Origin: Actinomycetota bacterium
GTDB taxonomy: Bacteria; Actinomycetota; Acidimicrobiia; Acidimicrobiales; Poriferisodaliceae
NCBI GenBank assembly: GCA_002731665.1
Contig: PCCJ01000032.1
Span: forward strand, 1-14,181
Length of the DNA: 14,181 bases
Direction: 5' to 3'
Shown here: positions 7,219-14,181 of the stretch, piece by piece
Layout of the letters: each line of letters opens with the position of its first letter
How positions within the stretch are numbered: position 1 is the first letter of the stretch
The notes under the pieces: generated by a model
The model's database searches: none
Seen by the model: only the letters and a program-made list of their open reading frames with translations
Told to the model about the DNA's origin: nothing
Translations under genes and position numbers: made by a program

Positions 7219-8655
7219 ATGTCAGACTTCGCGTACAGCACAGCAATACAAACAGCTCGAGCAATAGCAAACAAAGAGGTATCTAGCCGCGAACTTCTTC
7301 AAGCGTCTCTCGATCGAGTTTCAAAACTTGATGGCCCAATCAATGCGGTGGTCGCCTTAGACACAGAAAGGGCTCTCAACGCTGCAGACAAAGCTGACCA
7401 GGCCGTATCTGATGGTGAAGTGCTTGGGCCGCTTCATGGGGTACCTATTACTATTAAAGACAGTTTTCAAACTGAGGGGGTTACGACTACGTCAGGAGCT
7501 CCAGAACTATCAGATTTCGTTCCCGATGGAGATGCCGACCCTGTTGCTCGCTACAAAGCAGCAGGAGCGATCGTATACGGCAAAACAAATTTACCTATCT
7601 GGGCGGCCGATCTTCAATCATACAACGAGGTATATGGGACTACCAGCAACCCATACGACATTGAATGCACCCCGGGTGGATCTTCTGGCGGTTCAGGGGC
7701 TTCCTTAGCCGCTGGGTACACACCTCTCGAACTCGGCTCAGATATTGGCGGAAGTATCAGGATTCCGGCACATTGGTCAGGCATATGTGGACATAAACCT
7801 AGCTATGGAATTATTTCTGCTCGAGGACAAATACCAGGAATGCCTGGCACCTTAAGCCAGGCAGACATCGCAGTTTCCGGACCGATGGCAAGAGACATCG
7901 ATGACTTGGAAATGGCGTTAGACATCTTGGCTGGTCCGGACTCATGGAACGAAAAAGCTTTCACAATAAACCTTCCACCGTCACGACACGAAAATATAAA
8001 AGATTTTCGGGTGGCTGTGTGGATCGATGAAGAATCAGCACCCATCAGCGAGCCATACCGGCAACTGCTTCTTGGCGCCGCTTCAGCTTTAGAGTCAGCT
8101 GGCGCCAACGTTGACTATGACGCTCGGCCAGCATTTACTTTCGACAAAGCAGTCGACACTTTTTTCAAACTACTTTCTGCAGCCGAAGCGGCAACTTGGA
8201 GCTTGTCTAAACTCGAAGAAATAGCGTCTCAAGGAAATGACCCTCAAGGCGAGTTCGGCATTTGGCACGCTACCCTCCGACACCGCGAATGGCTTAGCTG
8301 GCATGAACGGCGAATGCAACAGCGGGACCGTTGGCGACAATTTTTTGTTAATCAGGATGTTGTGCTTTTACCGGTCACTCTTTCGGAAGCTATACGTCAT
8401 GACCACTCGACCCCATTCACAAATCGCACGATTAACATTAATGGAGCTGAGCGGCTATACAGCGACCAAATAAAGTGGGTTGGGTTAACTGGAGTTTCTC
8501 TACTGCCTTCTACCGTTGTCCCGATCGGGATGATTGACGGGAAACCGGTAGGGGTGCAAATTGCAGGCCCCTTCCTGGAAGATCGAACTACTCTGGCAGT
8601 TGCCAAATTTCTTCAGTCCGCTCTCGGCGGATTCAAAAAACCAAACGGGTTTTAA
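7219..8655 (+). CDS. Amidase-signature family hydrolase
   Basis: A 478-residue amidase-signature enzyme. The Ser-cisSer-Lys triad is complete: K80 in GVPITIKD, S155 in the glycine/serine loop GGSSGGSG (153-160), and nucleophile S179 in SDIGGSIRIPA (174-184). The 24-residue spacing between the two serines is that of the family. The C-terminal part has GVQIAGPF, also typical. Members hydrolyse amide or ester bonds of small molecules, releasing ammonia or an amine; the glutamyl-tRNA amidotransferase subunit GatA is a relative. No GatB or GatC partner is present and the gene lies among catabolic genes, so a stand-alone amidase is more likely. The ATG at 7219 is chosen because AAGGAG (7204-7209) lies nine bases before it. 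The longer frame back to 7057 crosses the divergent promoter region. It converges on the SDR gene, 36 bases away. Confidence 0.92.
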   Translation: MSDFAYSTAIQTARAIANKEVSSRELLQASLDRVSKLDGPINAVVALDTERALNAADKADQAVSDGEVLGPLHGVPITIKDSFQTEGVTTTSGAPELSDFVPDGDADPVARYKAAGAIVYGKTNLPIWAADLQSYNEVYGTTSNPYDIECTPGGSSGGSGASLAAGYTPLELGSDIGGSIRIPAHWSGICGHKPSYGIISARGQIPGMPGTLSQADIAVSGPMARDIDDLEMALDILAGPDSWNEKAFTINLPPSRHENIKDFRVAVWIDEESAPISEPYRQLLLGAASALESAGANVDYDARPAFTFDKAVDTFFKLLSAAEAATWSLSKLEEIASQGNDPQGEFGIWHATLRHREWLSWHERRMQQRDRWRQFFVNQDVVLLPVTLSEAIRHDHSTPFTNRTININGAERLYSDQIKWVGLTGVSLLPSTVVPIGMIDGKPVGVQIAGPFLEDRTTLAVAKFLQSALGGFKKPNGF

Positions 8656-8672
8656 GTCTCAGCTGACTCGTC

Positions 8673-8688
8673 GAGCGAAATACCGCTC
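8673..8688. terminator. Weak hairpin between the convergent amidase and SDR genes
   Basis: GAGCG (8673-8677) and CGCTC (8684-8688) can pair around a six-base loop, within the 36-base gap between two converging stop codons. An AT-rich stretch (TAATTAAAT) follows on the plus strand, but there is no proper T-run. It may help end the amidase transcript; the evidence is thin. Confidence 0.25.
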
Positions 8689-8691
8689 TAA

Positions 8692-9474
8692 TTAAATATG
8701 CCCACCTTGGCCGCCGTCCACAGAAATAGAGGTTCCATTAACGTACGACGCAGACTCGCTGCATAGGAAAGCGATAACAGCAGCAACTTCTTCTGCCGTC
8801 CCATATCTCCCAACTGGCACGCTCTTTGAGTTGTTGGCGAGAACATCATCGGCAGTCGTACCAGACGCCTCTGCCACTTCTCCAGCCGCTCGATCCCACA
8901 TGTCAGTGTGAATCAGGCCGGGCAGTACCGAATTTATGAGTACTCCGTCGCGACCGTACTTACCCGCTAAGGCTTTCCCTGTCGCTACCATCGCCGCTTT
9001 CGTCGCTGCGTAATCAACTAACGCTGCTCCTGGATAGCTTGCGGCGCTACTGGCGATCATAACGATTCGACCCCATTTATTTTCTCGCATATCTGGCAGG
9101 AAATGCCGTGTACACCGCACAGCTGAAAGAAGGTTTAGCTCGTGCAACGAACTCCAATCTTCATCCGACATGTACTGGAAATTTCGGGATGGTGATGCCC
9201 CAACATTATTCACTAATATGTCAACTGGTCCGTTCGCTGAAACCGATTCTAAAAAAGCACTCGTAGATGCTTTTTCACCCATATCAGCCACATGGCCTTT
9301 TATGCTTCCTGAGCCAGTCGGCACATAGCTACTAGTTGCGTCGACCTTGCTCTCTGTACGACCACAGAATTCTACTGCAGCACCCAGATTCGCTAACGCC
9401 CGCACCGTTGCCGCTCCAATACCAGCGCTGCCACCCGTCACGACTGCTCTTCGGTTACTCAGATCAAAGTCCAT
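8692..9474 (-). CDS. Short-chain dehydrogenase/reductase (classical SDR)
   Basis: A 260-residue classical SDR. The cofactor motif TGGSAGIG is at 13-20 and NNVG is at 89-92. The catalytic tetrad is N114, S142, Y155 and K159 (YAATK). The C-terminal SVDGG at 251-255 is typical of FabG-like members. The residues after the second strand (FCGRTESK, 36-43, with an Arg but no acidic residue at the strand end) lean toward NADP(H). SDRs of this type interconvert alcohols and ketones in the cytosol; the substrate cannot be told. The ATG at 9474 is preferred over the GTG at 9483, because AAAGG lies eight bases before the ATG and runs directly into the GTG. The gene is divergent from the dimethylglycine-dehydrogenase-like gene, with 120 bases between starts. 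Confidence 0.92.
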   Translation of the reverse strand: MDFDLSNRRAVVTGGSAGIGAATVRALANLGAAVEFCGRTESKVDATSSYVPTGSGSIKGHVADMGEKASTSAFLESVSANGPVDILVNNVGASPSRNFQYMSDEDWSSLHELNLLSAVRCTRHFLPDMRENKWGRIVMIASSAASYPGAALVDYAATKAAMVATGKALAGKYGRDGVLINSVLPGLIHTDMWDRAAGEVAEASGTTADDVLANNSKSVPVGRYGTAEEVAAVIAFLCSESASYVNGTSISVDGGQGGHI

Positions 9475-9594
9475 AATGTTCACCTTTAATTGACTCTCGT
9501 AGATTTCCCCTTAGAGACATACTCCCACGTTTCCAAACAATCGTCATCTGAGAAGTTTCCATACTCTTGCTTTGGCGTCTAGCGTTCTATACAT

Positions 9595-12042
9595 ATGGGC
9601 CAACAACTTCCCCAACGTAGTCAGGTCATAGTGATCGGCGGAGGCATTATCGGAGCAAGCGTCGCGTATCACTTAACGAAACGTGGTGTGAACGACGTCT
9701 TGGTTCTTGAACAAGGCCAACTAACCGGTGGCACTACATGGCATGCTGCTGGTCTGGTTTCACAGCTCAAATCCACCCATTCGCTAACTCGTCTAGCTAC
9801 CTACTCATCTGAGCTTTTCGAAGCGCTCGAGGAAGAAACCGGGCAAGCAACAGGTTTCAGAAAACCCGGATCGATTAGCGTTGCTTCCGACATCGAACGA
9901 TGGGAAGAGTTAAAACGAGGCGTTTCTATGGCCTCAACCGTGGGTGTAGAAATTCGTTCGATAGATATGGACGAACTTAAATCTCTCTGGCCTTTAGCCA
10001 GGACTGACGATTTAGTTGGAGCTCTGTACATTCCAGATGATGGAATCACTTCTCCGGTCGACACCACCATGGCGCTCATCAAAGGAGCACGCTCCGGTGG
10101 TGCAAACATAGTTGAAGGCATCTCTGTTCAACGGTTGTTAAAAGCTAATGGAAGATGCACAGGAATTGAAACTGATGATGGTCAAGTAGTAGAGGCGGAA
10201 ACCGTTGTTGTAGCAACTGGGATGTGGAGTCGTCAGCTGGCGGCGACAATAGGTGTCAATATTCCGCTACAAGCCTGTGAACACTTTTATATCGTTACTG
10301 AGCCATTAGAACAAATGCGGCGCGGCACCCCTACTCTTCGGGATCCTGGAAACTACACGTACTTCAAAGAAGAGACGGGCAAGATAATGGCTGGATTCTT
10401 TGAGCCGAAAGCCAAGGTCTGGAATTTAGATAAAATTCCGAAAGATTTTTGCTTCGGTTCACTTCCCGAAGACTGGGAGCATATAGGTCCTATCTTTGAG
10501 GCAGCTTGTCGAAGAGTTCCATCTCTCGAGGACGCCGGCATTCAACTATTTTTTAATGGCCCTGAGGCATTCACCCCAGATGGCACTTTCTATCTCGGAG
10601 AATCTCCTGAAGTCGAGAACTGCTTCGTGGCGGCAGGATTCAATTCGGTTGGAATTCAAAGTGCCGGCGGAGCTGGATGGGCTATCGCCGACTGGATAGT
10701 AGACGGCTATCCGCCGATGGATTTATCGAGCGTCGACATTAGGCGATCTTTTCCCTTCCAATCAGACAAAAAATACCTGGAGGCACGAATTTCAGAATCT
10801 CTGGGCCTCCTCTATGCAATGCATTGGCCCTTTAGACAATACGGATCTGCACGAGGGGTGCGCAAAAGTCCGTTACATGAAACGTGCGAGGCAGCCGGTG
10901 CTGTCTTCGGAGAGACAGCTGGCTGGGAAAGACCAAATTGGTATGTTTCCGGCAACCAACCACGTAATTACGTCTATTCCTACGGTAAGCAAAATTGGCA
11001 CAACAATATGCTTTTAGAGTGCCAAGCCGCTCGTGAGGCTGTAGCACTCTTTGACCAAAGCTCTTTTGCTAAGTTCTCCGTGAGCGGCGATGACGCACTA
11101 GCAACCTTAAATCGGATTAGCTGCAACAACGTTGACGTCAAGACGGGGCGAGGCGTCTACACCCAATGGCTCAACGAGCGGGGCGGCATAGAATCCGACC
11201 TTACGGTCAGCCGTCTAGGAGACCAAAATTTTTTGGTCATCACCTCAGCCGCCAGCGAAACGAGGGACTGGGCTTGGCTCAAGCAGGCAGCTAAAAACTC
11301 GTCTGTCACAATATCGAATATCACCGACCAGTTCGCTGTTCTGGGAGTTATGGGTCCTAAGGCACGAGATCTATTACAGCCCTTAACAGCGACGGATCTG
11401 TCAAATAGTGCTTTCCCATTCGGGATGATCAAAGAGATATCTATCAATGGTTTTGCCTGTCGGGCGCTCCGCATGAGCTATGTCGGCGAACTTGGATGGG
11501 AACTTTATGTGCCAGCCGGCGAGGCCAAATCCTTAGCAAAAGCCCTTGAGCGAAGTGGAGCTTCTTATGGTTTGCGCTACGCAGGTTTTCACGCAATGAA
11601 CTCTCTACGCCTCGAAGCTGGTTACCGGCACTGGGGCCATGATATTACCGGCGAAGACACACCCCTAGAGGCAGGTCTCGGATTCACAATTAGCTGGGAC
11701 AAACCCGGAGGGTTTATCGGCAGAGAAGCCCTTCTCCCCTCTAAAGGAAAAGTTCCTACTAAGCGGCTGATTCAAATAAGAGTCGAAGACCCTGATCTAC
11801 TCACTTATCATGATGATCCAATTTTCAAGAACGGCAATCTCGTTGGGCGAACCACTGGGGGCATGTGGAGCATGACAGAGAATCGCTGTTTGACCATGTC
11901 CTACGTCAACAATGAAAACGGTGTATCAAAAGCATGGGTAGATGAGGGTGAATGGGAAATCGAAATCGGTATGCGAAGACGAAAAGTCACCGCGTCAGTA
12001 GAAAGCTTTTACGACCCACGTCACGAACGAGTCCGTAACTAG
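9595..12042 (+). CDS. Dimethylglycine/sarcosine dehydrogenase-like FAD and folate enzyme
   Basis: An 815-residue two-part enzyme. Residues 9-375 form a DAO-type FAD domain: the dinucleotide motif VIGGGIIG at 13-20, E39 at the end of strand two, and GGTTWHAAG at 45-53, where H50 matches the histidine that covalently carries FAD in dimethylglycine and sarcosine dehydrogenases. A linker domain (about 380-435) follows, then a GcvT-like aminomethyltransferase domain (about 440-700, including YVGELGWELYVP at 629-640) and its C-terminal barrel (about 715-805). Relatives oxidise N-methyl groups and transfer the carbon to tetrahydrofolate, giving 5,10-methylene-THF. Length and domain order are normal. 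The true substrate (dimethylglycine, sarcosine or another N-methyl amine) is open. No ribosome site is visible before the ATG, which is nevertheless the only start ahead of the FAD motif. Confidence 0.9.
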   Translation: MGQQLPQRSQVIVIGGGIIGASVAYHLTKRGVNDVLVLEQGQLTGGTTWHAAGLVSQLKSTHSLTRLATYSSELFEALEEETGQATGFRKPGSISVASDIERWEELKRGVSMASTVGVEIRSIDMDELKSLWPLARTDDLVGALYIPDDGITSPVDTTMALIKGARSGGANIVEGISVQRLLKANGRCTGIETDDGQVVEAETVVVATGMWSRQLAATIGVNIPLQACEHFYIVTEPLEQMRRGTPTLRDPGNYTYFKEETGKIMAGFFEPKAKVWNLDKIPKDFCFGSLPEDWEHIGPIFEAACRRVPSLEDAGIQLFFNGPEAFTPDGTFYLGESPEVENCFVAAGFNSVGIQSAGGAGWAIADWIVDGYPPMDLSSVDIRRSFPFQSDKKYLEARISESLGLLYAMHWPFRQYGSARGVRKSPLHETCEAAGAVFGETAGWERPNWYVSGNQPRNYVYSYGKQNWHNNMLLECQAAREAVALFDQSSFAKFSVSGDDALATLNRISCNNVDVKTGRGVYTQWLNERGGIESDLTVSRLGDQNFLVITSAASETRDWAWLKQAAKNSSVTISNITDQFAVLGVMGPKARDLLQPLTATDLSNSAFPFGMIKEISINGFACRALRMSYVGELGWELYVPAGEAKSLAKALERSGASYGLRYAGFHAMNSLRLEAGYRHWGHDITGEDTPLEAGLGFTISWDKPGGFIGREALLPSKGKVPTKRLIQIRVEDPDLLTYHDDPIFKNGNLVGRTTGGMWSMTENRCLTMSYVNNENGVSKAWVDEGEWEIEIGMRRRKVTASVESFYDPRHERVRN

Positions 12043-12169
12043 ACAAATAGATTTTCGATGATTCCACGATCTCGTGCACTGGAGACAGCAAATCGTCTGT
12101 AGTGTTCGTTATTTCCTATGATGTCGTTGGGGAAAGTACAACTGTGGGGAACGCACGAGGCTTCTATCA

Positions 12170-13093
12170 ATGACTGAACACCGAAAAGGTCTACTTTTAA
12201 CAACTCTCGGTGTCTGTCTAATAATACCGGATGCAACTTTTGTTCGTTTAATCGATGCCCCAAGTTTGACTAACGCGTTATGGCGGAGCGGTTTATTAGC
12301 TCTGTCGTTAACTTTTTTCCTCGTCCTGAAGTATCGATTTCGGCTGTTTAGCGTCCTCAAGCAGTTGGGTCGATGGGGAGCTACCTCAAGCTTTTTTTCA
12401 GGTCTAGGCACAATCCTATTTGTTGGAGCTATTGATCGAACGTCAGTAGCGAACGTTCTTTTGATCTTGGCGCTTTCTCCTATATGGGCAGCAGTTCTTA
12501 CCCGGTTCGTAACAGGAGTTCCAGTTAAAACACACACCCTCGTAGCAGTCCCATTTGCGTTCCTAGGCGTCTCTATCGCTCTCTCAGGATCTATCGAGAA
12601 CCTTAATAATGTTGGTAATCTTCTTGCTCTATTCTGCTCCTTCGTGCTGGCGTCAAATCTGACTCTTATCAGGGCGAACAAGCGCATAGATATGGTCCCA
12701 GCCGTCGCTCTCGGAGGGGTTTTAGGATTTGTTGTGTTGTCTCTCGCTGGCACCAGTTCAAAGCTTCTTCCTGGCGACCTCACCCCAACTCTTATCCTCG
12801 GAGTAATTCTCCTCCCTTCTGCCATGGCGTTACTGACTATGGGAGGGCGTTATCTTCCAAGCCCAGAAACTGCGTTACTTCTTTTAGGGGAGACCGCTTT
12901 GAGCCCTGTGCTCGCGGCGATTGTCGTAAAAGAGCCAATTCCGCTTCAGAGTTTGGTCGGTGGCTCTATAGTCATCCTGACTTTATTCCTCCATGCTTTT
13001 ATTCCATTACGCACTTTTCGGCCGTTACCTTTCAACAAAAGTCTCGGAACAGCCCAAGTATCACCAATCGATCTGAACGACTCCGGTTCCTGA
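12170..13093 (+). CDS. EamA/DMT-superfamily inner-membrane transporter
   Basis: A 307-residue hydrophobic protein with about ten predicted membrane helices (near 7-25, 35-54, 70-88, 93-112, 121-139, 147-167, 176-193, 205-224, 233-252 and 260-280), arranged as two five-helix halves. The segment LILALSPIWAAVLTRF (98-113) after helix four, and PETALLLLGETALSPVLAAIVVKEP (232-256) in the second half, with its Glu-x-x-x-x-Pro turn, are the usual EamA signatures. These carriers move metabolites such as amino acids, purines or other small solutes, and many are exporters. The substrate is unknown. A GAGG about ten bases before the ATG may serve as ribosome site. TATGAT at 12117-12122 is a possible -10 with no good -35. 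The gene lies 127 bases after the flavoenzyme gene, in the same direction. The polar tail after 281 is likely cytoplasmic. Confidence 0.88.
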   Translation: MTEHRKGLLLTTLGVCLIIPDATFVRLIDAPSLTNALWRSGLLALSLTFFLVLKYRFRLFSVLKQLGRWGATSSFFSGLGTILFVGAIDRTSVANVLLILALSPIWAAVLTRFVTGVPVKTHTLVAVPFAFLGVSIALSGSIENLNNVGNLLALFCSFVLASNLTLIRANKRIDMVPAVALGGVLGFVVLSLAGTSSKLLPGDLTPTLILGVILLPSAMALLTMGGRYLPSPETALLLLGETALSPVLAAIVVKEPIPLQSLVGGSIVILTLFLHAFIPLRTFRPLPFNKSLGTAQVSPIDLNDSGS

Positions 13094-13346
13094 TTCTCCT
13101 ACCGCAGCATAAAAAAGATATATCAAACCGCCATTTTCGAATATTGCAGGATCTCTTAACTGTTTCAGGGGCCCATACCCAGAACTTCGTTGCGATCACA
13201 GAAGTGACTCGCTGGCTTCTTTGAACATCGCTGCCAATGCTTTTGTGCCTGTCCGGACCAATCATAAGTTCGTCTGCGACCCGAGCTAATCGCAGAGCGA
13301 GCAAAATAATAAGCATTGGGTACCTGCTAGGTGCCACAATGCTCTT

Positions 13347-14141
13347 GTGACTGAACATCTAAACGTCGTCATCCACGAAGGCGAAGGCCCCTTAGCCTTA
13401 GTCATCCATGGCGCACTAGGCAGCCGTTCGTATTGGAATGACAATATCAAAGCTCTTCAAACAGTTTGTCGGCCAGCCGTAACTGAGCTTTGGGGTCACG
13501 GAAATTCTCCGAGTCCTTCCGATTCCAGTCGGTTTGAGCCAAGTGGGTACATTGAAGAGTTTGAACGTATCCGTCTACAAAATTCTTCCGAGAAAGTTTG
13601 GCTTATCGGCCAATCCATGGGAGCTGCGTTGGCTTTACATTACGCATCTAAACACCCAGAGCGCGTTGGTGGCTTGGTGATAACGAATTCAGCTTCGGCG
13701 TTCGCGGATCCTCTAGTTTGGCAAAAACGCAACCGTTCGATGATCGCAAAAGTTGCCGACCAGGTAGAGAACGAAGGTGTCGAATCTCTGCGTGATAGCT
13801 GGATCAACCCGGGCAGATCTAAACGTATTCTTCCAGGGACTCTTGCTTGCCTTGATCGAGAGTTTTCAGAACACACGCGGGCCGGCATCGTCGGCTCTTT
13901 CCGAATCACAAATTATTCGCTTCCGCTCGGAGACCTTCTGACGACAATCAATCAACCGACGCTGCTCACAAATGGTGTCCACGAGGAACGATTCCAAGAG
14001 CACTTGCCAAGAGCTAGGCTCATTCCGAACCTAGAAATTGTAGATTTACCCGCATCTCATGCAGTCAACGCACACGACCCTGAGGGTTGGAACGCTGCTG
14101 CAACTATGTTCATTCGCCAGCACGAAACGAAATCAATTTAA
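13347..14141 (+). CDS. Alpha/beta-fold hydrolase
   Basis: A 264-residue alpha/beta hydrolase. The oxyanion motif HGALG is at 21-25. The nucleophile elbow GQSMG at 88-92 makes S90 the nucleophile, and H238 in LPASHAVNAHDP is the catalytic histidine. The acid is less clear: the usual G-x-x-D position reads GVHE, so E213 may stand in for Asp. Such enzymes cleave esters, lactones, thioesters or C-C bonds; the substrate is unknown. The start is a GTG at 13347, since no other start codon precedes the first strand in frame. The nearest ribosome-like AGGTG (13329-13333) is 13 bases away, rather far. The gap of 253 bases to the transporter suggests a separate unit. The next gene begins 21 bases after its stop and probably shares its operon. 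Confidence 0.88.
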   Translation: MTEHLNVVIHEGEGPLALVIHGALGSRSYWNDNIKALQTVCRPAVTELWGHGNSPSPSDSSRFEPSGYIEEFERIRLQNSSEKVWLIGQSMGAALALHYASKHPERVGGLVITNSASAFADPLVWQKRNRSMIAKVADQVENEGVESLRDSWINPGRSKRILPGTLACLDREFSEHTRAGIVGSFRITNYSLPLGDLLTTINQPTLLTNGVHEERFQEHLPRARLIPNLEIVDLPASHAVNAHDPEGWNAAATMFIRQHETKSI

Positions 14142-14162
14142 CTTTCTTAACCAGGAGTATCC

Positions 14163-14181
14163 ATGGGAGTAGGACCGCTTA
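14163..14181 (+). CDS. Start of a further gene, cut by the window edge
   Basis: An ATG at 14163 has a near-ideal AGGAG five bases upstream (14153-14157) and opens a frame MGVGPL that runs off the window. The gene is probably co-transcribed with the alpha/beta hydrolase. Six residues are too few for a family call. Short N-termini of this kind occur in CaiB-type CoA-transferases, but that is a guess. Confidence 0.55.

Noticed and set aside
8673..8688. Hairpin GAGCG/CGCTC as a strong intrinsic terminator
   Set aside because: The stem is only five base pairs and no T-run follows, so it is listed only as a weak candidate.
9567..9595. Promoter-like TTGCTT ... TATACA directly before the ATG at 9595
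   Set aside because: Spacing puts the transcript start beyond the ATG, and no later start would keep the FAD-binding motif.
11157..11474. Minus-strand open frames opposite the dimethylglycine-dehydrogenase-like gene (also at 9801-10121)
   Set aside because: They are antisense shadows of conserved FAD and GcvT segments, with no supporting motif or ribosome site.
12109..12825. A 238-codon open frame on the minus strand opposite the EamA transporter
   Set aside because: It is rich in Arg, Thr and Pro with no hydrophobic core or known motif, as expected for the antisense of a membrane-protein gene. The plus strand encodes a clear ten-helix transporter.
13032..13358. A 108-codon minus-strand frame covering the 253-base gap before the alpha/beta hydrolase
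   Set aside because: It overlaps the ends of both flanking genes, is basic and low in recognisable structure, and lacks a convincing ribosome site. I see nothing else definite in that gap.

Overview
The window reads as a dense, mid-GC (close to half GC by eye) bacterial chromosome segment. It uses the standard genetic code, has short intergenic gaps, and often has good AGGAG- or AAGGGG-type ribosome binding sites. No rRNA, tRNA, CRISPR array, IS element or phage gene was seen. Nearly all genes encode catabolic enzymes of families common in free-living heterotrophs: GMC flavoenzyme, SnoaL-like protein, 2-oxoglutarate oxygenase, family III CoA-transferase, amidase, SDR, dimethylglycine-dehydrogenase-like enzyme and alpha/beta hydrolase. 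The ChoD-like GMC enzyme and the abundance of CoA-transferase, SDR and quinone-reductase types would fit an Acidimicrobiia-like actinobacterium or a SAR202-like Chloroflexota. This is a low-confidence guess, because no marker gene is present.

Layout. (1) 1-785, leftward: a zinc-free quinone oxidoreductase, cut by the window edge. (2) 786-983: a divergent promoter region with a good sigma70-type promoter facing right. (3) 984-3520, rightward: GMC oxidoreductase, a one-base-overlapping unknown 119-aa gene, and a SnoaL-like gene, probably one operon. (4) 3517-3654: a short regulatory-looking gap with three inverted repeats and a possible 21-codon leader ORF. (5) 3655-4623, rightward: an isopenicillin-N-synthase-type 2OG-Fe(II) oxygenase, which converges on (6) 4631-7066, leftward: an 811-aa tandem fusion of two CaiB/BaiF CoA-transferase domains. 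(7) 7067-7218: a divergent region with a candidate promoter and operator. (8) 7219-8655, rightward: an amidase-signature hydrolase, convergent with (9) 8692-9474, leftward: an SDR. (10) 9595-12042, rightward: an 815-aa dimethylglycine/sarcosine dehydrogenase-like flavoprotein with a folate-binding GcvT half. (11) 12170-13093: an EamA/DMT transporter. (12) 13347-14141: an alpha/beta hydrolase. (13) 14163 to the edge: the first six codons of another gene.

How they may work together (inference). The set could import a small amino- or amide-containing compound (EamA), hydrolyse it (amidase, alpha/beta hydrolase), activate it to a CoA ester (CoA-transferase fusion), oxidise it (2OG oxygenase, GMC, SDR, quinone reductase), and pass N-methyl carbon to tetrahydrofolate (dimethylglycine-dehydrogenase-like enzyme). 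The strand switches show at least six transcription units rather than one operon, so a single pathway is not demonstrated. No substrate can be named from the sequence. The items most worth a second look are the asymmetric CoA-transferase fusion, the unknown gene coupled to the GMC gene, and the three inverted repeats before the 2OG oxygenase.
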